Positions 1-13,100 of a stretch of 64,000 nucleotides of DNA are shown here, piece after piece; position 1 is the first letter of the stretch, and each line of letters starts with the position of its first letter. The position numbers and the translations under genes were made by a program. This DNA comes from Bradysia coprophila (Eukaryota > Arthropoda > Insecta > Diptera > Sciaridae): assembly GCF_014529535.1 (NCBI RefSeq), contig NW_023503616.1, positions 4,526,001 to 4,590,000 of the forward strand, in the 5' to 3' direction. The notes under the pieces were generated by a model, which was not told the DNA's origin, did no database searches, and was given only the letters and a program-made list of their open reading frames with translations.

Positions 1-2665
1 CAATATTCAATTTATATTGACTAACGAACTACACTGTCTGTTTTAACGTCGTTATGGGAATTATTCCTATAATCAATGGAACATATTTAAGTGGAATTTT
101 CTCTACAAATATCAAATTACATGCGTCACAATCATTAATTGAAATGCAAAATTATACATTTTTTGTGCAAATGTGCAAGTAATAAATGGTTGAACTGTTT
201 TCATAGTTCAAGGTCAAGGGCATCGAGAACAGATCGCTGCGTTTTTGTTCCTCTACGTAATTTATTTGATCTGAAAACCGCACTAAATTGTTTTTACTTA
301 AAGTTATAGAGAGAGAATGTAACCTTTGATACATTTTGCATGAAGAAATTCCTTATAATGAACGATCATCTTCCGTCGGTTAAATTTAACAACTCCTTGG
401 TACTGTCTTCTTACACTTAAGCTCCGATTTCGTTCACAACCTTCATATGAGTAATCAAATTACGTTACACTATTTTTTGTTATTGTTTGTGTAAATTTGA
501 TCAAGATAACGATGTATGTATTATTCTTGGTTTTGTTGTAAAACGATGCTGTGTAGCATAACTTGTTGGCGATAAGCGAAAAAATGTTCAGACGAAATTT
601 TATCATCTTAAATTTAGCAAAATCTGTGACATACAACAAACAATCATATTTGTAATATAAATTCTGCTGACGACTTTGTGTGTTGATTATATGGGCTGTG
701 AGTAACAATTAAAATTATATGTAATGACCATTCTACCTTTTATAAAATGCTAACGCATCATCATATAATGCTCGACGCTAAATCTTGTACTTCGTTAGTT
801 TAACTATACGTTGAATAAGAAAACCATAGCTCGAAAGCATCACTAACCTTTAACGGTCTTTCAGAAATTTACTGAACAAGTGATATTTTCTTATTCCTAC
901 AAATAAAATAATTTAATTTAAGTCTTTAAAAAATTTATTGGACATTAATAAATGGCTAATAGGCTACCAGCACGACGACAAAAATTAGCTATCTTCTCTT
1001 ACTCTTATAATAGCAAAACGTAGATCGAAACTAAAGAAATAAAAAATGTGTATCGAACACTGCTTGGTGATGCTTTTAAAAAGGAAGTCAAAGTAACAGA
1101 TTTAATCATTCACAACAAAATTTGTGGAATTATAATCCACCACGATACGTGTCGTTGGTGTGACGTAAAAACCCATTAAAATTCTGTGCATATTTCACAA
1201 ATTTAAATTATTTTATCGTTGCCTTATCTGCTAATCTCAATCCAGATTCTTAGCGGTTTAATTTTTTCAATTTTTATATTTTCTTTCATGAATTTTATTA
1301 CTTGCTCAATGTGAGTATCAAGGCTGTCGACGTCGACGTACTAGAAATTAGTTAATGGGAGCTGCAGGAAGCTTCACTCAATGTGAATTTACTCTTTAGA
1401 AATATGAATTTTAGAATATTCAAATGATTTGTAATGCAGAGTGCCGATTCTCGTGAAATTAAGAATTCGTAACTTGAGAATTGCTACTTTAAAAGTTAAG
1501 AATCGTATGGACCACTCTTAGTATTACTACCCCAGCTAACGTCGAAACTTATGTCAAATATTAGAGTATTTACAGAATGGTAATAGCGTTAAGTTACTTA
1601 GGAACATTCACAGGGAAGCAAGCATTTGAACCGTTCATTGAGCAGTTTGACACTATCAGATCTATTACTTCATTCTAAGTATTTCCTTGATATTGATTTT
1701 AACTATGTTACTTCATTCTAATGAATATATTTATACTAATATATGACTGAAGTTGTTATCGATAATAGATGAAAGCCGTTTGTCTTTTCAATCACTGAAA
1801 AAGTTGACGAAGAGTTATTTCATTCAGTTTTCAACAATCGGAAAGTTACACTAAATCACTTATGGAAAATGAATGACAATTACTTTCCACTTCCAGCTAC
1901 TTGCTGTACACTCATCTTCGAATTTGAGTTTTCGTTATCAATTCTAATTGGAATAATTAAATTCTAACAACCAGTTTTTCCTATTCGTGCATTTAATTTT
2001 GTATTGTACGGCTGTACTGCTGTAGGTATATAGAAATAATCACATAGTGTAGTTGAAAGAGACGTTTATGTTAATCATTTTACATAACATTTCAGAGAAA
2101 AACGAAACGAAACGAGAAAATTGAAAGAGATGACTGAATTTCCATTTCCCCTTATTCTCCTTATTTGATTCACACAATAATGATATAGACGATTCTTTCA
2201 CACTAATAAAACATAACATAGACCGAATAACTCTGAACGAGTATAAGTTTCGGAAGTCAATATGGTCGACGAACTGACTGTCATTTATTGTTTTGGTAGC
2301 CATTAGCTAATTTTCAACGGAGCTCAAAAAACTGTTTTTATACTGGTAAATATCCAGTATCGAACCATAAAGTCTTTACCAAATAATTGTCGGATTGTTA
2401 GTCGTTGCCGTTACATCGAAATAGTTTGAAGAAGACCCAGTCTCAGTGCAAAAAAGTAAGTAAAAGACAGGCGTAATACTTGGTGTTATGGTTGAAAATC
2501 GTAAGTCGCATTTGAAAGTGGTGATGCGAATTTCAACTTTATTAGCGTATTGTTTATGTGTTTGTTTACTATACTGTCGTCGACCAAAGTTGGATGTGCA
2601 AAGTATTTCAACCATAACATCCCAACAGTTTGAAAGGAATTAATTCAGTAATTAATTTAATATAG
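1..2665. other. Non-coding stretch, no gene recognised
   Basis: AT-rich sequence with only short open frames (the longest about 87 codons), without splice context or recognisable motifs. The first exon I can identify of the RhoGEF at 4184 begins inside its protein, so its 5' exons and promoter must lie here or left of the window. I could not pick them out. Confidence 0.5.
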
Positions 2666-3934
2666 ATGGCTGATGCTGAACTCGAAGCCAGCGAAGTTCT
2701 GCATTCTTTATTATCGGTTGAACGCGTAGAAAACAAGTCATTAACCACCAATGTACCTGCAGAAACGGATATTGACGATTCGAATATATTGTGGCATACA
2801 CCCGTTCAGGGAATGCAATCAACATTTATACATGGAGATAAAATAGTCTTGCAATCGGATCTAGCAACCAGTTACAACCAAGACCAAGTTCGTTTTACCT
2901 TAGAACTGGATAAGAAGGCTACTGCTGAATGGAATTGTTTTTTATGCCAAATAACAATTCTGGCCAGGAGTTTAGTCGAACTTATATTCAGAAAAAACAA
3001 CGACTGAAAATGCATCCTGAACCAATAATCTATTATTTTCAGGACAAGCAACTAGAACTGATTGATGTTGAGTCGACGGATATGTTAGACACTGACGACG
3101 AATTCATTCGCGTACCGAAACTCGATTCCAATGAGAGTAATAGAGACGGTCAAATAGTCGACAATGACGATCTGTCTGACGAAGAAATCGAGAACTCAGT
3201 GGAACAAGTAAAAAGTCGATTCGAGTATGGCTGCGAATGTTCCGAAAGCTGTTTCAAACATCTCGATCCAGACAGTGTATTTAAACATCGCCTTAATGTA
3301 GCTGAACTTACGAAAGAAGAACACGATATGTACCTGATGGGACTGACCATGGCATGTTTGGCGAATCGCAAGCAGACATATCGAAATAAGGAACGTCAGC
3401 GGCAACGAGCGTCATATGTATATCAGGGCAGACGAGTTTGTTTAGATTCTTTCTTGTACCTGGAAAATGTGACTCAGTATCATCTGAAAAGGATCCGAAA
3501 TCATGTCATGGTAATGTTTCCATTTGATTTACAAACGTAATAGCTATTATTGATCGGACTACCTATATTAGACACACGGAGTCACGCCGAGAGTGCATGG
3601 AAATATGGGTAAAAAGCCGCACAACACATTTTCATTGGACATGTACAAAAATGCTGAACATTTTGTGAAAGAGTTCCTCAAAGCGTACTCTAGCGACACA
3701 ACCAAACCAATCACATTAATCGGAGAGACAAAGTCTAGTATCTACACGAAATTCAAAGAGAATGGCGTACATCCGGATGGCAAAATCATGGGATTCACAA
3801 CGTTCCGCCACTTTATGCAGAAACAATTTCCGAATGTTCGTTTTGCACAAAAAATTGAGCACACTACACCAGCGAAGGGTTCAATAGTCAGAGAAATAAT
3901 ATCCAGCACCAAAAAATTTAAGCGCAACGGGTGA
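2666..3934 (+). CDS. Uncharacterised protein gene with one intron and one frame break
   Basis: The ATG at 2666 opens a frame of 113 codons. At about 2938-2943 the coding character moves to another frame, which continues to 3510. A GT-AG intron (3511-3571, 61 bp) joins in phase to an exon at 3572-3934 ending in TGA. Across the junction the protein reads RNHVM then THGVTPRVHGNMGKKPHN, with no residue lost. The middle has a Cys cluster (CECSESC) and an acidic patch; the C-terminal part has Lys/Arg-rich and aromatic positions. I have a general memory of similar invertebrate proteins with an HGN.G+.PYN-type motif, sometimes repetitive and transposon-like, but I cannot name a family or function. 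The frame change falls in a run of six T. One missing T would fuse both frames, so this is either a sequence error or an early pseudogene. It may sit inside a 5' intron of the RhoGEF. Confidence 0.55.
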
Positions 3935-4004
3935 AGTCTGTTCGCTTATTATACTGATGAAGTAAATTAATGGGCTGTAATTTAGTGGTAGCCATATCTA
4001 CAGT

Positions 4005-4010
4005 AATAAA
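4005..4010 (+). terminator. Poly(A) signal AATAAA of the 2666-3934 gene
   Basis: A canonical AATAAA lies 71 bp downstream of the stop codon at 3934. No transcript end is visible from sequence alone. Confidence 0.4.
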
Positions 4011-4183
4011 GTAAATCTCAATGAAACGATTCGTTTTATTTACATTTTATCACTTGGTCCAATACCAATAGCACTGGACCATTCTACTGATTCTTATTAT
4101 GGAGAGTGTACCTTTGCCCCGACTTAAAATTAAAACATTTTGTATTCAGATTGTGCTTAAGTCCGTTATAAATTGTTTCACAG

Positions 4184-7100
4184 TTGGACAGGACGCTGCA
4201 CAATCACCGTCAACATCATCGCTCCATCAAGTTCATCAACATTTATTTCAACATCAAACATCAGTGGCCAGTTCTGCGTCTCTTCAAACAGTTCTACATC
4301 AAAGTATTCATAGCATGTCTGCGAGTCAATATAACGACAACAGCTCAACCAGCTCATTTCAAATTCAAAATAATGTCAATTCGTCTGGAAGCACTAGCTC
4401 ATTGCTGACGAATAACAGTCTGCAGCAGCACAATCAATTATCAATGGCATCGAATTTGAGTATCGTCGAAGCTGGTTTGAGTATTGGTGATGTTGCCGAT
4501 CTTTTGCATCCGCAATATGCAATCATTACGGGCGGACGATCCAGAGAAGGATGTTCGTTAATTACGTTTCCCGATCACAATAATTTTCACACGTTGGGTG
4601 ATAATGATTACAAGAAATTAATATTGTACTTAACGTCCGTTCCAGCGTATGTTAGACAATCGTTTAATTTGTAAATTTTGTTTTTTTAAAGCTGAAATTT
4701 GTTAACAGGCTACATGAGGCTGATTTGGGTTTTAATTTAATTATTGATCGGCGCAAAGATCGTTGGAATTCAGTGAAAGCTGTTCTATTAAAAATCTCGG
4801 TAATTCATTGTTTTAGTGTTGATGTTTTGATTAGGAACACCAACACCTTTGTCACTGTACATAATTTACGCTATGAATAAAATCCTAAATTTTAGGTGTA
4901 CTTCCCTGGTATCATTCACATAGTCTACGTCCTCCGACCATCTGGATTCTTTCAAAAAGCAATCTCCGAAGTTAGTTCTAAGTTCTTCAAAGAAGAATTC
5001 AAATTCAAATTGATCGTCTGCGCGTCGTTAGAAGAATTATATGATCATATCGAAAAGTCTCAAGTAACACAAGATATGGGTGGCGATCTTATTTATTCTC
5101 ACCACGAATGGATTCAGCAGAGAATCGTAAGGGATAGCATTGTTATTGAAGTGGCGATTATATTAACACGCATGTTGCATTAGTCATTAGAAAAATTTTC
5201 CGGCCTAACACATCAAGTATCGTGCAGTTTGGACGCGTTCATGAGAGCTATCCACGACACGGAATTTCCAAATTCGGTTGAAGCAACACAACGTCTTCTT
5301 GACGAACAGGGAGCCGATTATGATAATTTGAAGGTACAGTCAACAAGTAGACAAGTTTTTTTCTTAATTTAAAGTCAAAAAATCTAGGATGAGATACTTG
5401 CTGCAGCCAGACATGGTGAAAATTTACTTAACGATTTTAAAGCCAAAGATGAAAGCGGAAAGGAGTTTTCAGAACGATGTGGCAATGTTAGTACAACCGA
5501 ACGGTAAGAACGATTTTTCGATTCCACATACGGGACGTTTGTGAATAATTTTAACTTAGGTCTTCAACCGATAACAATCTATTAGTTGAAACGATCATAA
5601 CATTTCGATGTGCATAGTGCCTTAGGCCGAAAGCACACGAACAATTTTGCGTTGATGAGATCGACAATTATGCTGAGTTTTCCATTCACCTGTGGTGAAT
5701 ATCGAATCACAATGTAAAACGCAGCATAATTGTCGATCCCATCAATGCAAAACTGCTGTGTTTTCCGCTTTACGTAAGATTTATGTAATTCTGAAATTTG
5801 GAGGTGTAAATCCTTGTAATGTGCCGTTGTTAAAATGATCAATTCCTTCATTGAACATCACTTTTTCGACTAAATTTTTTTTAAACAAGATGAGGTTTTG
5901 ATACGCTGCATAGTAGTAAAAAAAAACTAGCTACAATGTGATGTCGTTTTAACTATGAAAACGTTAAGTTCAAGAATAAAGAAGGTGTGTGCAGAATTTA
6001 CGGAATGTCGAAAATTGTTCGGTTGAGGAATTTAAATTGTATTTAAAGAATATTTTAGGAGTTTGGAACAAATCATTTATACCAATGTACGAACACGTTA
6101 GTTAGAGCGGCGAGTTTTCTACAATCTCTGAATACTGCACATACCTGATAGAGAGTCATTTCAAGCGAGTGTCCCTTTCCGTAAGATTTTTTATATTAAA
6201 TATCCCGCACCTTTTACTGCTGTGTCATCTCTTCAAACAAGCAAACGATAATCTTTGATCAATGTAGTAAAATGAAAATAAAAACAATTGAAGTAAAAGA
6301 TTTCGCATCATATTTTGGAAAAACTTAGATTAACAGTCTCGTTAATAGCCTAATGATTTGCATGAGGTCTGTGAAAGATTAAATTCTAGAGACATTTATG
6401 ATGACAAGAAAATCTTACAGTTAGTGGAACTTTCGCAGAAAAGATGATTCAAAGTTAAAGAACTGAGTATTTGAGCTTTGTTCTTTTGTAGTAAATGTTC
6501 CTTAAGGTTCAAACTGCCGAATCTTTTATATTAATTCCAACAAGTTTTAATTATAATTAGTTTTTAAGTTATTTTTAATATTAATTTAGAAGTTCAACTG
6601 CACTGGTTTACTACCCAATTCCGTTCGCATGATGAAAAACATTTTTTCGCCGAATCGAATTTCCATTTTCATTTAGTTTTTGTATGAAAATTTGTTTTTC
6701 TTCATTTAATTTGCATTATACACATTCTATTGGATACTAAATATAGAAATCAACCTATTAGCTTAGCCGTAAACAGTCACACGCAACCAACATGTGACGC
6801 TTAATATGTTTTGTTCTGTTTTACGCTATTTTACGCTTCATTCTAACATTTGTTATGCTCTCTAAAAACAATTTGAAAATTTTCATCAACTATACATTTT
6901 AACACCTCCACCATTCATATCACAAATCGTACTAACATGTCCCTCATTACCCACTTCATTGTCGATTCACATAACAAAATACCAACAATGAAAACATTTA
7001 CACGATTGTGCGCTCGATCATCATTATCCTCATTATATATGACACATATGCACACACATCCTTACATTATAACACGCAGTTTCATTAGACCCTCATGGCT

Positions 7101-10100
7101 CACAAAATTCATCTCATCGCTAATAAAATCAATTCAATTGATTTTACCATTTCACCTCCGTCTTTATCTGCCATCAATCGTCTCCAGTGCAGGGGATTTC
7201 TTACAAATTAATTGTCATCATCTTGATGAACGTCGCGATTATCGCAGACTGTTGGTTCAACTGGAAGAGACCGAACGACGATTCGATGAATTTTGGAACT
7301 CGCACCTGACACGATTGAAACAGTGTCTGGAATTGAGGAGATTTGAACAAGACTTCCGTGAATTGCAGGTACGGTTTTAATTAGCGTAATAAACAGAGAA
7401 TTTGAAAGTAATTCTGTTCTATTTTTAAGACTAATTTTGATAGCCACTTGAAAACCATATCGGAAATGACAGAAATTGGCGATTCTGTGGATCGCGTTGA
7501 TGCTCTGATAAAAGAAACGAAAACATTTCACGGGCTTTGCGAGTCGGATATTGAGCGTGCAGAAGAAGTTCTATCCATCGGTAAGTATCTCACTAATATC
7601 TTACCTCATTGACTCGTATCCGACAACGCTGACAAAAATAAACGGCAGTCTCCGACTAATTTGCTTTTATATAACGAAAAATACATGTTAAAAGAAATGA
7701 ACCAAAGTATTTCGCATCAATCTATTGAACCATAAACGAATGAAGTAATAGACTCATAGAGTATATGAGCCTGAAAGCAACCAGCTTAATAATAAAATCA
7801 ATTCTTAGGTCAACAATTAATATCCGTTCGTGGTGCATGTCCTAAAGAAATGGTTCAACCAAAATGCGATGAACTATTCAGAGTATGTGAAATCATAACC
7901 GAGCGATTAATGAAACGCTTAGAAAACCTTACCAAAAATCGAGATCTCATGGAACGTGTTGAAAAGGTAAGTACTGTTCGTCCACTTAAATTGTTCTATG
8001 ACTAAAGCCATTCACTCAACAGGCTAATTCATGGTGTGCGCGAGGAATTGAACTTTTGGCATCTCAGCGGATTGAAAAGTGTTCGGGATCAGCCGATATA
8101 GCTGAACAGAGTTTAGCAGAAATTCAACAATTCTTAGCCACTGCGTCTGAATTTCGTGTGTCTAGTCCAAGAGAATTTCGTAATGTCTTCCAGGAAAGCA
8201 CAACACCAGAAACAAAAGCACTCGTTACTCAGGTAAAATTAATCATGATATTAGATCCCTACTGACTGTTTGATTAACTGGTTTTACATTCATATCGAAC
8301 AAAATCATAAAAAATTATTTCTTACTGCTAAGAAACATGTTTCAAACTCGCTCCAAACATTTGCCCATAAAATTGGTAAATTGAATTTCCGTAGATTAAT
8401 CAGGAAATTAAACATCACAAGCTACACTTAAGCGGCCAGTTTTATTCTATCAAATTGCCATCGAAAACTCTTCCTTCATAACGACAACTAAATATTTAAT
8501 AACGAAAAAAAAGTCATACGTGAGACCATAAAAAATAAACAAACAACTTTCGCTGCGATTATTTTTCAAGAAAGAAGCGCAACATCAAGTGGTATTAAAA
8601 AAAAACAACTCAGATATAGTCGGAACGTTTATGTCTGTTCGGTTAACGCATATTTTGATAATTAGTAAAATGGTCACAAAGCTAATTTTTTCAGAATTTA
8701 ATCCTCAAAAGTTCGTTTTGTTAGTCATAAATTATATGGTTTATTATTGACATCAACTTCACCTCAGGTCAAGTTTTTCAAAAGGAAAATTTACAACATT
8801 ATGTACCCGCTCTATTCCTCTGTTGATAAATGTTTAACTCGATTTCGCATATGTGACGGAGTTTCCATATATTGAACGGGTTTTGGTTGTAACATATGCA
8901 TTATTGCAATAAAACAGCAAGACTTCAAATGAAAACTTATCTATGGCAATCCATCTTATCTCACAATCCTCGGTTAACATTATGTTCAGTAATAAAAAAA
9001 TTACAAAAATTATTTGTTCGTCATCTAGCGTTAGTTAAGATCAACGGAAATGCTTCGCTGTGAATTACCGAATAAAAATCATTTCTTCCTCTATCTTCAA
9101 ATAAAAATTCTGTAGCAGACAGACAATTAAATGGCAATGTTTCGGCTATTAACAGGTTCTGCAGAGAATTGACGATGTCTCGTTGATGTGTGATAAAAGG
9201 CTAGCAACACTAAAAACTTTAGCTGTAAAACCGACACGTCCGGTGCAACAAGTAATACCAGAACCAGCTGTACCACTACAGCCACCGGGAGGAGCACCAC
9301 ACTTGTTCAGAATTCGTCGAACGCATAATAGAAGGGTAAGTAATATTAGAAGTTCTTGTCCTTTACGGTTTTGTACTTTCATCTATATTTTCACGAAATG
9401 ATCTCGTCGTGGTCATTTTCAACAAGTTCATTTTTACGTTGACTTCATTTTTTGAAGGATAACATTGTTCACCTTTTTCTGAACATCTTTTCCATAAATA
9501 AAATCTAAATGATTCCAGTCCCTTATTTTTGTAATGCCTGTGATGTGTGCCTTCAGCTTTGTTATAAGGAATTCAACGTCCTAAAAATAGAATTTATGCG
9601 AAAATGATTTAGTTATCTCACTGTCATCACATATACTTTCAGATTAGCAATAGCGTCAGTCACACCATAAAGGAAATGCATATTTGTCCGAAGATTCGCT
9701 AAATTATATTGTGGAGGCACTGGCTGACCATATAGCTCTAAGTTTCTTCGCTTCTCATGGTCAAAACGAATAAATGACCCTAAATTATTTTTAGAGTTAT
9801 GACAACCGCTTTGACCGTTTGATATAACTACCGTTTACCATTATTTCTGATGATTTGACCGTAGTGAAGCATTTGGCCATATCCGGCTGATGCCGGAAAG
9901 TACTGAAAGATTTTCGGGATCAAATCCTATGGTTTTTTCGCTTCAGTAAATATTTGTTTTTGATACTACACTTATAGCATAAATATACCTCATTATACTG
10001 GCCATTAGTATCACCACCAATCAACATATAGTTTGCTTTACAAGTTGTAAGGCCTGCCACTCTCTTATTGCAATAATTAGCGGCCGATTTTCTCATATTT

Positions 10101-13100
10101 TGATTTGGTAGTATGAAGTCATATTGTCGCCAAGCACGCAAAGACCCCTATAACAATAATATTGTAATTGTTGAAAATATGCGATGCAGATAATAGTTTA
10201 CCACAAGTTGATCTAACATCGAAACCAAAGGCATTACTAATGGTAATGGGAAACGCATATAGGCAACTGGAGCCTTCAAAAACGCTGTCGATATCTTTGA
10301 ATTATATTCTGGCCTCATCGACAATAGAACAAAAAATACAGTCGTTCCTTGCGAATATCCGCAGTAAGTTAGAGACGTTGTGTCACCCTTGTCCAAAGCA
10401 TAGTCAATGATCGCTGGAAGGTCATACATGCCTATTTCATGGAATGAAAATTTCCAAAAATCATGAGAATCCACAGATAGTGTCTTATGAGCTCGAGAGA
10501 AAATATTTCCTCTAGCATTGCCCAACCAAACATCGTAACCGTTGTCAGATAACAAATATGCCAATGAGGCGTTATTTCCACCTATTACGTAATCAGCTGC
10601 AGATGATTCGATTCCTAAAATAAATTCTCGTCAATTTCACGAAATGCTAGAACACCTTATTTCGCTAATCTACCTACCGTGCATTATAAAAACAACTTTT
10701 GGATTTTTTAATTTGGAAGGTAGTCGAAATACCGTAAGAATGTAATTATCTTCGGTATGAATTTTGTAAACTTTAACCGTATGTCCTGTATCCTGGATAA
10801 GTTGAACCTATTTAGAAAGTAAACACTGTAAATCCATTGACTATTTCGGGACTGAGATTACCAATGATGTTTCAAAATTGTTATTCTCTGTTACAGCTAG
10901 CACTGTAACCCAAAATAAAATGCAAAATTTGATCATTGTTTTACAGCAGAAAATTACGTGAAACTGAAAAGGAGTCAGACTTTTAACGAATTTTTTTTTT
11001 CAGATGTCACATTTTAAAATTTATTTATTTTTGGCTAAAAAAGACTGCTCTAATTAGCGCAGCCAGTGATTACGTTGGTGGGCTTTATACGAGTAAATAC
11101 GAAAATAATTACGATCAATTCGTTGAGTTATTTTTTGAAAGCAATTTTCGCCGTTTCGCTCATTTTGATTTAAAGTGGAATGCCAAATTATTGAATATTT
11201 TGAATTTTTAAATTTAGAGCAATTTATAATTGATTATCGGATGATAACTTCGATAAAAATTGTTTTTAAAATTTTCCACTATTGCTCTGAACTCCTGAAC
11301 CAACGTTTCGCGAATAACTACTTTCCGAAACATATAAATATTTGAGGGAACAATATATGTCCGTGGTAATTATGACCAATGATAATATATGTTGCGTATC
11401 TGCGGGGAAATTCGTTTATTAAAATTATGCTGTTGCATAGACTATGTTTGGAATCAATTACGAATTCCATGAAAATTTAGTAGTATATGACGTCCTTGCT
11501 TGTAAGTTTGTTGTTTTGGCAAGTGTGCGCTTTACGGAACGAGCCGAAGACGACCATGCAAGCCAAAACAATAACTAAGAAGTAATTATGTAACTTATTT
11601 TACATGCTTGTGCACGGTAAGTGCATTTTCACCGTCGCAAACAGTTTCACCGTCATGGTAGTTTACTCTTGTGCGTTGTGACTATAAGATTTGACTTATG
11701 TTCAATGCTGTGTCCGATGTTATTGATCCAACGTTACCGCATAACCAATTCCGAAATGAGCTTCTACGTGTTCCCGACTCAGTGCTGAGCCAGTTTTTAT
11801 TATTGTGATATTTTTTTCCTTTCTTTTCCCTAATTTTCTACTTTTAACTTTGACACGACGATCTTAATTTGTGATATTATCGCCGACCTATTTATTATCA
11901 GTTATTCCTTTATGCTATTGTACCTTTTATGTTAATTTATTTGCTACCTAGTCCTACCTGTGATACCTAAGTTAAGTCCGCTTGTATTAAGTCGACTGAA
12001 AATGAACAATAAATGAATGAATGAATAATTTCCAACTTATAAGTTTACTTATAATTTATACGTCATTTGCGCAAACTCTCTATTAATGATTCATCAAAGA
12101 AGAAAGCTCGGTCGATTCCTGAAAAAAAAACTGAGATACATAAGCGTTACATTTCTTTGAAACAAAATTATTTGCTAACCTTGTTGGCTTTCGAGACTTT
12201 AGGCTGCATGGGTCCGGAAACAAAGAAATTTATTGACAAATTGGACCCTTTGATGAAGAAGGTGAGATAAAATCGAAAGAATACCTTTTGCAAAAAGTTT
12301 TGATCTCAATTCAATTTTGGGAGCATTAGGGAAACAGAAGATTGTCGATATTTATTTATTGTAGTTTTTGGTTTTTGGATTAGTTGAAAATATTGATTTT
12401 TTACTGGCTGCCCCATAATTGTGAGCAGTCTTTATTGACGCAATAAAAATAAAAATAGAGAGATCTGAAGTTTTTAAAGAATTTACGGAATTTTCCAAAA
12501 ACAGATTATGCAGGTATTGTTGGTGTACGAAAGGTCAATCTATATGTACTTATGTATAACAAAAACCTGTTATGTCTACGCAACGAAAAGCATTTTGTTG
12601 GTTGGTATTTTTCCCTTTTCCCATCTAACATAATTATAAAGGAAGTAAGGCAAACTTATAAATAAATAATTTGCTGATAATTTGAAAACAATTTTTTTCT
12701 TCCAAAGTTTGAATTTACTGTGTTTATAGAAAAAGAAGCAAGTACGTAAGATGTGCTAATCAAACAAGATGAAAGATTTTCTTTAGCGTTATTATTATAC
12801 CATCGAAAAATTTCATCTGATGTTCACGTAATTAAATTACGCAGAGAGACTCTTTATTCTTCGGATAATTACGTTTGTAATTAATTGAATAATAATTTCC
12901 ACTTTTATATGGTTTTCATCCAAATATTCAAAATACCAAATGCTTATAATCAGAGAAAGGTATTGTATGCTAACTAAACCGCATGTACCTACATATAACC
13001 ATTAACATTATTATCTTACCATTCTCTATACATACAATAAATTACGCGCAACGAAAGTAATCTCCTTCAATGGAACTTTTATAGACAAACTCGTATGTAT

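Noticed and set aside
4099..4183. ATG at 4099 as the RhoGEF start codon
   Set aside because: The stretch to 4183 looks like an intron end with a good pyrimidine tract and TTTCACAG, and the family has more sequence before this point. Kept only as an alternative.
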